32,456 bases of DNA from Acidithiobacillus marinus (GTDB taxonomy: Bacteria > Pseudomonadota > Gammaproteobacteria > Acidithiobacillales > Acidithiobacillaceae): NCBI RefSeq assembly GCF_002847505.1, contig NZ_MXAV01000039.1, positions 1-32,456 of the forward strand. Direction: 5' to 3'. The notes beneath the pieces were generated by a model. That model saw only the letters and a list, made by a program, of their open reading frames with translations. It was not told the origin of the DNA and made no database searches. The translations under genes and the position numbers were made by a program. Below are positions 23,417-31,174 of this stretch, piece by piece (position 1 is the first letter of the stretch; every line of letters starts with the position of its first letter).

Positions 23417-24466
23417 TCAGTCAGCTTCGGTGGGAATGATTTGTTCCAGGCCATTATGCAGCACGCGCTGGAGGATTTCTGGAAGAGATTTGCGCATCTC
23501 CTGGGCGAGACTTTCCCGCAGTTTGATCCCTTCCAAGGCTAGAGTACGCATCATGGTCAGACTTAATTGTTCTTTCCAGACCTTCTGCAGATGTTCGATC
23601 ATCTGCTCTTCCATTTCGTTCATGACCCGTCTTTCTATTTCTTGAAATAATAACTGCTCAAACTCCTTCAGGAAGTCGAGATCAAAAGCAGTTTTTTCGA
23701 GAGCCGGATCATGGGCGCTATGGGCCGTAATCCGAGCAGTTTCTTCAGACGCTTCAACAGGGTTTTCTGGCTCTGGAGAAACTGATTCTACCGGCGTTTT
23801 TTCTGCTGTGGGGGCAACCGATACTGGGTCGGGATCTTCTTGTTTGGCCGCTGATAAGGTCGTCGTTTCGACCGCTTCATCCGGGTCGGCATGATCAGTG
23901 GGTAAGGGCTCCGGCTCCTGATCTTCAGGACTGGTCAGAGAGCTTGTTGATTCACTGTCTTCCAGGGCAGGCTTCAGCCTATCGCTCACTATACCGAAAA
24001 CAGGAGGCTCAACAGCAGCACTCATGTTTTCGTCTGCAGCTGTTTCACTTTTCGATGCGGTAAACTGACTGAGTCCTTCACGCATCCGTGCAAGCGCGGC
24101 TTCCAGGTCGTTGTCTTCAAAATCTTTCGGGGTTTTGGAGGGTTGCGTAATTTCTGAATCCTGGAGGTATGCAGTGCTTTGGGTATGGTGAGGAGCCGCC
24201 GCAGGATGTGTGACAGCCCCAGCAGGCGATTGTGCCTCTTCCCATTGCATCGCGAAGGTATTTTCAGTGGGCGCCGCTTTATTACCCGGATTTTCTGCGA
24301 ATTGCTGGCTTTGGGATTTAGCCGGTTCTACGGGTTCTGCGGGTTCTTCATGTCGCCAAAGCGGCGGCGGCAATCCTTCCCTGACCATCTTGGTGAGCAG
24401 CAGGGGAGCATCTTCGTTTTCTTCCAGAGCTTCTTCGAGCACGGGTTCCTTACGGTTATGGTTCAT
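23417..24466 (-). CDS. Acidic, Pro-rich hypothetical protein between holC and valS
   Basis: A 349-residue protein with no family that I recognise. The N-terminal two thirds is acidic and rich in Pro, Ala, Ser and Glu (EEPAEPVEPAKSQ, SLTSPEDQEPEPLPTDHADP) and is probably disordered. The last 85 residues are helical and amphipathic: DLDFLKEFEQLLFQEIERRV, then NEMEEQMIEHLQKVWKEQLS and further to EILQRVLHNGLEQI. They may be an oligomerisation or partner-binding module. I chose the ATG at 24466 (CGGAG upstream); the frame extends to 24520 but overlaps holC. It lies 16 bp after holC and 9 bp before valS, so co-expression with them is near certain. No signal peptide or membrane segment is seen. Confidence 0.8.
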   Translation of the reverse strand: MNHNRKEPVLEEALEENEDAPLLLTKMVREGLPPPLWRHEEPAEPVEPAKSQSQQFAENPGNKAAPTENTFAMQWEEAQSPAGAVTHPAAAPHHTQSTAYLQDSEITQPSKTPKDFEDNDLEAALARMREGLSQFTASKSETAADENMSAAVEPPVFGIVSDRLKPALEDSESTSSLTSPEDQEPEPLPTDHADPDEAVETTTLSAAKQEDPDPVSVAPTAEKTPVESVSPEPENPVEASEETARITAHSAHDPALEKTAFDLDFLKEFEQLLFQEIERRVMNEMEEQMIEHLQKVWKEQLSLTMMRTLALEGIKLRESLAQEMRKSLPEILQRVLHNGLEQIIPTEAD

Positions 24467-24482
24467 GGCGATTTTTCTCCGC

Positions 24483-24923
24483 TCAGGCTTCCAGGGCATG
24501 TACTTGCAAAGTGTATCCAAGACTTTTCAACTGCTTATAACGTTCTCTGGCCTGGTCTCTGGCAACGGGTGAGACCGGAATAAAATCTACCAGCCTTTCT
24601 GATTCGGGTAACGTTACAGGCAGCTTTTGCAGGTTACAAAATACTGCAACTTTACAAAAATCCGGCCAGGGGTCTTGGTAATGTATCCGCACAGCATTGC
24701 CAGCACCCAATCCATGCGGAATGAAAGCATTTGCCTGAAAAATCCAGAGCATGTTATCCACACTCTGGGCGGCTTCCAGATTGTCACAAAGAATATCTGC
24801 TTCCCCGACAACTTGCCAGACCTTGTTAATCACGCGACAAATGGCGCGTAACTGCTCTTGTGGCGTCAGCAGAGTTGCTGGTAAATCATAGAAGGAAGCT
24901 GTCTTGTGGGCAATCTGCACCAC
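24483..24923 (-). CDS. holC: DNA polymerase III chi subunit
   Basis: A 146-residue protein corresponding to HolC, the clamp-loader accessory subunit that links the Pol III clamp loader to SSB. Diagnostic features: an N-terminal ASFYDLP, the middle RAICRVINKVWQVVGEADIL followed by CDNLEAAQSVDNMLWIFQANAFIPH (the family LDxxLWxFxxxxFIPH core), and the C-terminal ARERYKQLKSLGYTLQVHAL. The family start region is reached by GTG at 24923 (MVQIAHKTASFYDLP), directly after the pepA stop at 24925-24927, which suggests translational coupling; no ribosome site is visible. The open frame extends upstream inside pepA, but that part is not HolC. Confidence 0.88.
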   Translation of the reverse strand: MVQIAHKTASFYDLPATLLTPQEQLRAICRVINKVWQVVGEADILCDNLEAAQSVDNMLWIFQANAFIPHGLGAGNAVRIHYQDPWPDFCKVAVFCNLQKLPVTLPESERLVDFIPVSPVARDQARERYKQLKSLGYTLQVHALEA

Positions 24924-24924
24924 T

Positions 24925-26424
24925 TCAGGCGCTTTGACGGACCCGGTGAAGCAGATACTCCACCAGCAAGGAAACCGGACGCCCGGTAGCCCCCTTGTTT
25001 TCACCGCTTTTCCAGGCAACTCCGGCAATATCCAGATGCGCCCAATGATAATTCTCGGTGAAACGCGAGAGGAAACAGGCTGCCGTGATCGTACCCGCCG
25101 GCCGGCCACCAACATTGGAAAGATCGGCAAAAGCACTTTTCAGTTGATCCTGGTATTCATCATACAGGGGCAACTCCCAGGCGCGATCCATGCTTTCCTT
25201 ACCGGCGTGGATCAGGTCATGAACCAGACCTTCGTTATTGCCCAGAACGGCGGCAGTTTGATGGCCCAGGGCAACGATACAGGCGCCGGTCAGGGTGGCC
25301 ATGTCAATGACGACATCAGGTTCAAAGCGTTCTACATAGGTGAGGGCATCAGCGAGGATCAGACGACCTTCGGCGTCAGTATTGATGATCTCTACTGTCA
25401 ATCCCTTCATACTCTTGTGGATATCGCCGGGTTTGGTGGCCTGACCGTCGGGCAGGTTTTCTGACGCGGGAACGACCGAAATGATGTTCAGAGGCAGTTT
25501 CAGCTCGGCGGCAGCCTGAATAACGGCCAGAGCAGAAGCGCCGCCACACATGTCATATTTCATCTCATCCATTTTATCAGCGGGTTTCAAGGAGATGCCG
25601 CCAGCGTCAAAAGTCAGGCCTTTACCCACAAAGACAATGGGTGCCTGATCTTCCGAACCACCCCAGTATTCCAGAATGATCAGACGGGGTTCCTGCCGGG
25701 ATCCCTGGGCCACACCCAGTAACAGCCGCATACCCAAGGCCTCCATGGCATCGGGCCCCAGAATGGTACTTTTAATGCCGGTGCGTTCAGCCATGTTTTG
25801 GGCCTGGTCAGCCAGCCAGGTGGGCGTGCAGACATTGCCGGGTTCATTGGCCAAATCCTTGGCCCAAGCTACGGCTCGGGAAGTAGCCTGGGCTTCAGCG
25901 CAGGCTTGTTTGACAGCTGCTTCCTCTTCAGCACTGCCCGCTAAATGGAGATGGAGCTGGCTCAGGCTGCGGCGAGGCTTTTCTGAAGGCTCCTTGTGAT
26001 GGTCAAACTGGTAATCACTGTCCATCACTGTTTGTACCAGGATTTTACTGAGAGCAGCGGGAGAGCGACGGGCTACAGGGGTGTCCAGCAGATAAAAGCT
26101 GGCCTGGACTATTTGTGCCTGACGCAGAGCTTTACTGGCACCCTGAATAGCCTTACAAAATTTGCTGTCACTCATCTTGCCGTGGGTGCCCAGGCCGAGC
26201 ACCATCACCCGTGGAGCAGCCAGACCAGAAAGTTTATAGAGTATTTGGGTTTCTCCGCATTGGCCTGTGAAATCTCCGGTCGCCAGAAATGATTGGATGG
26301 CTCCTGCACTGGCCACATCGACCAGGGTGGCTGCCGGACTGAGGATGCCTTGTTCATAAACACCGACAATAATGCAATCCTGTTTGTCGGCACTTGGGTT
26401 ATGGTTGTGAATGGCTATCTCCAC
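24925..26424 (-). CDS. pepA: Leucyl aminopeptidase (M17)
   Basis: A 499-residue cytoplasmic metallo-aminopeptidase that removes N-terminal residues (preferring Leu) from peptides; the E. coli homologue also binds DNA at cer sites. The catalytic domain shows the metal-binding segments GKGLTFDAGGISLKPADKMD and then KYDMCGGASAL, and the M17 signature NTDAEGRL at residues about 348-355. I place the start at GTG 26424 (MEIAIHNHNP) because AGGAGA lies 6 nt upstream; the open frame to 26502 has no such site. It heads the operon pepA-holC-ORF-valS-nhaA-nadC and is divergent from lptF, the same arrangement as in E. coli. Confidence 0.96.
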   Translation of the reverse strand: MEIAIHNHNPSADKQDCIIVGVYEQGILSPAATLVDVASAGAIQSFLATGDFTGQCGETQILYKLSGLAAPRVMVLGLGTHGKMSDSKFCKAIQGASKALRQAQIVQASFYLLDTPVARRSPAALSKILVQTVMDSDYQFDHHKEPSEKPRRSLSQLHLHLAGSAEEEAAVKQACAEAQATSRAVAWAKDLANEPGNVCTPTWLADQAQNMAERTGIKSTILGPDAMEALGMRLLLGVAQGSRQEPRLIILEYWGGSEDQAPIVFVGKGLTFDAGGISLKPADKMDEMKYDMCGGASALAVIQAAAELKLPLNIISVVPASENLPDGQATKPGDIHKSMKGLTVEIINTDAEGRLILADALTYVERFEPDVVIDMATLTGACIVALGHQTAAVLGNNEGLVHDLIHAGKESMDRAWELPLYDEYQDQLKSAFADLSNVGGRPAGTITAACFLSRFTENYHWAHLDIAGVAWKSGENKGATGRPVSLLVEYLLHRVRQSA

Positions 26425-26532
26425 GGCAAATCTCCTGATAATCTGTGTATGAGGAACATATATGAACGATGGTGTACAAAGTAAGCCCCAAGGCCGTCCC
26501 AAATCAAGACGTGTTCGGCAAGAGAATCTCTC

Positions 26533-27654
26533 ATGACCCGCATTCGCTGGCAGATTATTCGTAATGTGACGGTCACTTTTCTGCTGACCTGTCTGGTCAT
26601 ACTGGCCATTTTAGCCATTGGTCAGCTGACCCAGCTCCTGAAACAGGTGGCTTCCGGGCAGTTGCCCCTGCCCATTGTGCTACAACTTCTGGGTTTGGCC
26701 GTGCCTACCTTGCTGGTCACTGTTTTGCCTCTTGCTTTCTTTTTTGCGGTCTATCTGGTTTTTAATAATCTCTATCGATCCAACGAAATGGTCGCTATTC
26801 GCAGTACGGGTACGGGGCTAGCTGGCTTGTTACCGGGAGTGGCTCTCGTGGTGGGTGTGGTGTTTTGCCTGGAACTGATACTTTCCTTATCCTGGGCGCC
26901 CGCAGCCCAGCGGACGCTTCAGGCAGAATCCGAGCGGCTCGCCAATGCTGCCGCCGAAGCCATGCTTCAGCCGGGCAGTTTTACCTCTTTGCCGGGGGGG
27001 AGGGTGATATACGTAGGTTCAGCTATGGGCAAAAATACCCACCGCTATCATGAAATCTTTTTGTCCATTGCTGATGGCAAGCATTCGGATATGGCTTCGG
27101 CAGCCTACGGTGAAATCATTCCGGATGATCACGGCGGGCTCAGTCTGGTGCTGATTGATGGTCAGCGTTATCTGGGGCAGCCGGGACAGGATGGTTTCAA
27201 GGTGCTGTCTTTTACCCGTTATCGGGTGATGCTAGACAATGCCGCCACACATAACAATCAGGCCGGTGGTATCAATTGGGATAGTGCTTCTCTGTCAACC
27301 TTAATGCACCACTTTCATGACGCTGACCGGCGGTATGCGGTTACCGAACTGCAATGGCGGCTGATTTGGCCGATAGCCCTGCCATTATTGGCGTTGCTGG
27401 CCATACCGCTGGCTTACAGTGACCCGCGCGGAGGTGGCAGGGCGGGGGGTATGTTGCTGGGAGTTCTTTTTTTGCTGGCGATCAACAATATCCTGATTTA
27501 TTTCAAGGAGCACATGATGGCGGGAAAAATGCCTCTGTATCCGGGGTTTTTCTGGGTGGTATTCGTTATCGGGGCATTGTCGTTTTACACCTTCTGGCGC
27601 AGGAATCGGGATCTTGGCCTGCTTCCCATATGGTTTCGACAGGGGTTTTCATGA
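26533..27654 (+). CDS. lptF: LPS export ABC transporter permease LptF
   Basis: A 373-residue inner-membrane protein of the LptB2FG exporter that extracts lipopolysaccharide from the inner membrane. The typical layout is seen: an N-terminal helix block (TFLLTCLVILAILAIGQLTQ and following, TLLVTVLPLAFFFAVYLVFN), the cytoplasmic coupling helix YRSNEMVAIRSTGTGL, a periplasmic beta-jellyroll (LQPGSFTSLPGGRVIYVGSA and following), and C-terminal helices after WRLIWPIALPLLALLAIPLA with the DPRGGGR loop. The ATG at 26533 lies 108 bp from the divergent pepA start. The gene overlaps lptG by 4 nt. Confidence 0.95.
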   Translation: MTRIRWQIIRNVTVTFLLTCLVILAILAIGQLTQLLKQVASGQLPLPIVLQLLGLAVPTLLVTVLPLAFFFAVYLVFNNLYRSNEMVAIRSTGTGLAGLLPGVALVVGVVFCLELILSLSWAPAAQRTLQAESERLANAAAEAMLQPGSFTSLPGGRVIYVGSAMGKNTHRYHEIFLSIADGKHSDMASAAYGEIIPDDHGGLSLVLIDGQRYLGQPGQDGFKVLSFTRYRVMLDNAATHNNQAGGINWDSASLSTLMHHFHDADRRYAVTELQWRLIWPIALPLLALLAIPLAYSDPRGGGRAGGMLLGVLFLLAINNILIYFKEHMMAGKMPLYPGFFWVVFVIGALSFYTFWRRNRDLGLLPIWFRQGFS

Positions 27655-28724
27655 AGCGCGCCGATCAACTGCTGTTTAAGGGCTTACTGGCGTACAGCAG
27701 CATTGTGTTGCTGCTGCTGCTGGGCTTGGTCTATGTCGCCCAGTTGATTGCCAAATCATCGGGACCCGGGCATGGGACCTGGAGCATGGCAAGGCTCATG
27801 GAATATGCGGCATTGCAACTACCGGATGTGGCTTATGATGTCATCCCCCTGGCGTTATTGCTCGGCACCCTGATATGGATAAGTATTCTCAGTGGGCATT
27901 CGGAAGTCATCGCCCTGCGGATGTCCGGCTGGTCATTGTGGCGTCTGGAACAACCCCTGCTTCTGGTGGGTTTGATAGGCACCCTGTGCATGTTTGTACT
28001 GGGGGAGTGGGTGATTCCGGTGACGGCACCCGCTGCCGAAGCCATGTGGGCCAATGCCAGTCAGCCTGGTGTCGGCTTTCATAATATGGGAGAGCAAGGG
28101 CTCTGGTTGCGCAGCAATCATCAATTGATCCAGATCGGCGCTGTGGGGAATGATGGCAAATCTTTACAGGGCCTACATATGGTTTCGCTGAGTCCGGGCA
28201 TGGTACAACTGAAGACTCTGACCAGCGCCAGCGCCGCCCACTTTGTAGGTGATCAATGGGTTCTGCAAAATGTGGTCATTGCCAGTATCACCCCGGATCA
28301 GATACGCATGCACCATCTGCAAAGCCAGCTTTGGAACATGGCGCTCACGCCTTCCACGCTGAGCAGCTTTGCGCATCCGACACGCACCATGACTCTGCCG
28401 ACGCTTTGGCATAACTATCAGAATCTCCAGACGGGAGCACTTAAAATGAACCGCTTCGCTTTAGCCTTTTGGCAACGGCTGAGTTATCCGTGGGTAGGGC
28501 TCATCATGATTTTACTTGCGGTTCCCTTTGTTACGAGAAACCCTCGGGGAGGTGGTCTGGCCGCGCGGATTATGGCTGGTCTGATACTTGGGCTGGGTTT
28601 CCATTTTCTGACGGAGATGTCAGGTTATATCAGTGTGTCAGGAGGTATTAGTCCCTCCATTGCTACTATCATGCCGATTGCACTGTTTGCTTTTATTGCC
28701 TTTTTTTTGCACCGCATGGCCTAG
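27651..28724 (+). CDS. lptG: LPS export ABC transporter permease LptG
   Basis: A 357-residue partner of LptF in the LptB2FG complex. It starts MKRADQLLFKGLLAYSSIVL and has the same architecture: N-terminal helices, a coupling helix with SGHSEVIALRMSGWSLWRL, a periplasmic jellyroll (GVGFHNMGEQGLWLRSNHQL and following), and C-terminal helices with NPRGGGLAARIMAGLILGLG. The ATG at 27651 overlaps the lptF stop (ATGA), showing translational coupling; an open extension to 27630 lies inside lptF and is not needed. The ATPase LptB is not in this window. Confidence 0.95.
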   Translation: MKRADQLLFKGLLAYSSIVLLLLLGLVYVAQLIAKSSGPGHGTWSMARLMEYAALQLPDVAYDVIPLALLLGTLIWISILSGHSEVIALRMSGWSLWRLEQPLLLVGLIGTLCMFVLGEWVIPVTAPAAEAMWANASQPGVGFHNMGEQGLWLRSNHQLIQIGAVGNDGKSLQGLHMVSLSPGMVQLKTLTSASAAHFVGDQWVLQNVVIASITPDQIRMHHLQSQLWNMALTPSTLSSFAHPTRTMTLPTLWHNYQNLQTGALKMNRFALAFWQRLSYPWVGLIMILLAVPFVTRNPRGGGLAARIMAGLILGLGFHFLTEMSGYISVSGGISPSIATIMPIALFAFIAFFLHRMA

Positions 28725-28748
28725 CTAAAAAATTTAAGCCTATTTTGA

Positions 28749-28776
28749 TTGTGGCACGAGAACTTTACATTATAAT
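28749..28776 (+). promoter_or_regulatory. Putative promoter of the dynamin-like GTPase gene
   Basis: TATAAT at 28771-28776 is a perfect -10 box. TTGTGG at 28749-28754, 16 nt before it, is a weak -35. It lies in the gap between lptG and the GTPase gene, about 65 bp before the latter's start. Confidence 0.5.
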
Positions 28777-28843
28777 GGTATAGTTTCACCGGAATCAGCT
28801 AAGCCAGTATCAGTAGATTTATGGCTTGTATGGAGAGATGAAC

Positions 28844-30835
28844 ATGTCCCTGCCTTTGCTTGTTGAGCGTTTGCGTGATTATCATCAATGGCGCTTGCAA
28901 ATCGCAAATGCTGTACATCAAATTGCCAAGCTCTCCGTAGACCTGGAAATTCTTCCCAGCGGCACCATGCTGCGTATGGATAATCTTTCTCGGGAGATTG
29001 CCAGCGATCAACTGCGTATCTCGTTTTTTGGCGAGTTTGCCCGGGGGAAATCAGAACTGATCAACGCCCTGTTTTTTTCAGATTTGGGCGCGCGGTTAAT
29101 GCCTTCCGGCCCTGGTCAAACGACCATGTGCCCGGTCGAAATCACCTACAGCCACGAGACTCCTTCGTTGCAGCTGTTGCCTATTCGTAGTCGGACGCTC
29201 CACGATTCTGTCGAAAAGCTTAAGAAAATTCGTGATCTTTGGACGTTTTCTTTGCTGGACCCTGAAGACCGAAAGGACTGTACAGAAAAAATGGCGCAAC
29301 TGACAGAAACCCTTTGCGTGCCTCTGGAAGAAGCCCGCAGGTATGGCTTGTGTGCGCAAGTCAAGGCATTTGGTGAGCAAAACGAGACTACGCATTGCAG
29401 CTCTTGTGGTGACGGCAAGGTGAAAATTTCCCGATGGCGCTATGCGTTATTGCAATGGGAACATCCAGTTCTGGAAGCGGGGTTGGTTATCCTGGATACC
29501 CCAGGTCTGAATTCTCTTGGCAGTGAGGCTGATTTGGGGCTGGAAGCTGCCAAAGGCGCTGACGCTTTAGTATTTGTGCTGAGCGCTGATTCTGGCGTGA
29601 CCCAGAGCGATATGGCTATATGGGAACAGTCTTTGGGGCGCAGCACAATGCACAATCAATTGGTTGTGCTTAATAAGGTGGATACCCTCTGGGATGATTT
29701 GCGTTCACCTGAAGAAGAAGCCGAGGCTATTCGAAAGCAGCGGGAAAGAACCGCGAAGCATTTGGGCTTGAATCTGGAGCAGGTCATTGCTGCTTCAGCA
29801 CAAAAGGGTTTGTTGGGGCGAATTCGCCATGAGCAGGATTTGTGTACGCGTAGTGGGTTGGCTGATTTGGAAAGTGCTATCGCAGAAATTTTGATCCCTG
29901 GGAAGCGAGCCGCCATTCTAGCCAGTGCACAAAGGTTGATCAATCGGGTGGTCATTGATCAGCGGGTGCTCCTGGAAGAGCAGGTTAAAAATCTCTGTAG
30001 TGAAATTGAAAGCATGGAGCGTCTGCAGGCGCAAACGGGAGAGCAATTGCCCCGTCTGCTGGAAAGACAGCAGAAACTGATGCGCACTTTCGCTGGGGAT
30101 CGTGATACCTTCATTATGAAAGAAAAAGAATTTCTGGAATCTGCCAATACCTGGTTGTTGCAGGCGCTTTCTCTGGAAAAACTCGATCAGATTGTCGCTT
30201 CTGCCCGCGCGGAATTGCTGGCAGCCTGGACTACCGTGGGCATCTACGAACGATTCTCGAAGTTTTTTGAGGAAACCATCGCTCAGTTTGATAATGCCTT
30301 GGAACGTGCCAATCGCCTGTCGGCGTTGATGCTGGACGCTTATCGAATACTGGAACAGCAATATGGCTTACCCAAGCTGGATACCATGCCCTATGCCATT
30401 TTACCCCGCCGGGCAGAGCTGCTGGCGATGGCGGATCGTTATGAACGTTTTGGCAAACGCCTGGAAATAGCGGCCTCCACCCAGGGATCCGTAGTGCGCA
30501 AGGCTTTTTTCTCTTTGGCCCAACAAGTAGAAGCTTTTGTCGGGGAAACCCGGAAGGATTTACAGCAGTGGGTCAATGAATCTCTTGACCTGATGAACCG
30601 GCAGCTCGAGCTTTTTGCCACCCAGTCCCGGGAAAAATTGACAGCCCTGGAATCTATCGTCGACTCATCGGCCAATATCCAGCCGCGTATTCAGTCCCTG
30701 AGCCTGCAGCGCAAAGTTAAAGAGGATAATTTGTCTGCACTCAATGAAACTTATGCCTCGCTCTGTACCCTGCTGCAGATAGATAGTAGAGATGCAGTTC
30801 CGCAGAAAAATCATGCTGAAGTTTTTTCGTCTTAA
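28844..30835 (+). CDS. Dynamin-family GTPase
   Basis: A 663-residue large GTPase of the bacterial dynamin-like type, predicted to act at membranes. The GTPase motifs are intact: the P-loop GEFARGKS at residues 63-70, the switch region SGPGQTTMCPVEI, DTPG at 218-221 and NKVD at 277-280. An insert before DTPG carries a Cys pair, HCSSCGDG (Cys185, Cys188), which could bind metal or form a disulfide. After residue 330 the chain is almost all helical with long coiled-coil segments (LLEEQVKNLCSEIESMERLQ and following; LQQWVNESLDLMNRQLELFA), as in the dynamin stalk. I favour the ATG at 28844 because GGAGAG sits 6-8 nt upstream; ATGs at 28826 and 28838 are alternatives. A truncated membrane/GAF-like gene follows 33 bp later. 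Its cellular role is unknown. Confidence 0.88.
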   Translation: MSLPLLVERLRDYHQWRLQIANAVHQIAKLSVDLEILPSGTMLRMDNLSREIASDQLRISFFGEFARGKSELINALFFSDLGARLMPSGPGQTTMCPVEITYSHETPSLQLLPIRSRTLHDSVEKLKKIRDLWTFSLLDPEDRKDCTEKMAQLTETLCVPLEEARRYGLCAQVKAFGEQNETTHCSSCGDGKVKISRWRYALLQWEHPVLEAGLVILDTPGLNSLGSEADLGLEAAKGADALVFVLSADSGVTQSDMAIWEQSLGRSTMHNQLVVLNKVDTLWDDLRSPEEEAEAIRKQRERTAKHLGLNLEQVIAASAQKGLLGRIRHEQDLCTRSGLADLESAIAEILIPGKRAAILASAQRLINRVVIDQRVLLEEQVKNLCSEIESMERLQAQTGEQLPRLLERQQKLMRTFAGDRDTFIMKEKEFLESANTWLLQALSLEKLDQIVASARAELLAAWTTVGIYERFSKFFEETIAQFDNALERANRLSALMLDAYRILEQQYGLPKLDTMPYAILPRRAELLAMADRYERFGKRLEIAASTQGSVVRKAFFSLAQQVEAFVGETRKDLQQWVNESLDLMNRQLELFATQSREKLTALESIVDSSANIQPRIQSLSLQRKVKEDNLSALNETYASLCTLLQIDSRDAVPQKNHAEVFSS

Positions 30836-30868
30836 AAAAATCTGCGTAAAACAAGCGGAAACTTTTTT

Positions 30869-31174
30869 ATGCTGAAGATACTTCTGCTTCTGTTGCTGCT
30901 TTTCGGTTTGTTTTTTACCTATCATGCGCTTGTTAAAAATCGTAAGGCTAACAAGCAACTGAAAGCACAATTGGCTTTGCAGACGGCTTTGCAGGAAGTG
31001 AATCGATTATTGGGCGATTCTTTGACCCTTGAGCTCTCTTCAACGATGCGGCAGATGACAGACGTTTTGGCTAATCGTCTAAAAGCTTCGCTGGTATGGG
31101 TGGGTGTTCAAAAGAACGCGGAGGATTACGTCCGCATTCTGTCAGTTGGCGGACCCCGTCAGGATGTGATTGAG
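30869..31174 (+). pseudogene. Membrane-anchored GAF-like protein gene interrupted by the IS
   Basis: The first 102 codons of a gene cut by the ISL3 element. Residues 3-21 form a membrane anchor (LKILLLLLLLFGLFFTYHA), then a basic, helical linker KNRKANKQLKAQLALQTALQ. From about residue 45 it resembles the start of a GAF domain: EVNRLLGDSLTLELSSTMRQ, then KASLVWVGVQKNAEDYVRIL and SVGGPRQDVIEG. Proteins with this start often continue into a GGDEF diguanylate cyclase, but that part is not in the window. The frame runs on into the IS until 31231. It follows the dynamin-like gene by 33 bp and was probably co-transcribed with it. Confidence 0.65.

Noticed and set aside
28752-28768. TGGCACGAGAACTTTAC as a sigma-54 promoter
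   Set aside because: The -12 GC is missing at the required spacing; a sigma-70 -10 box (TATAAT) just downstream explains the region better.
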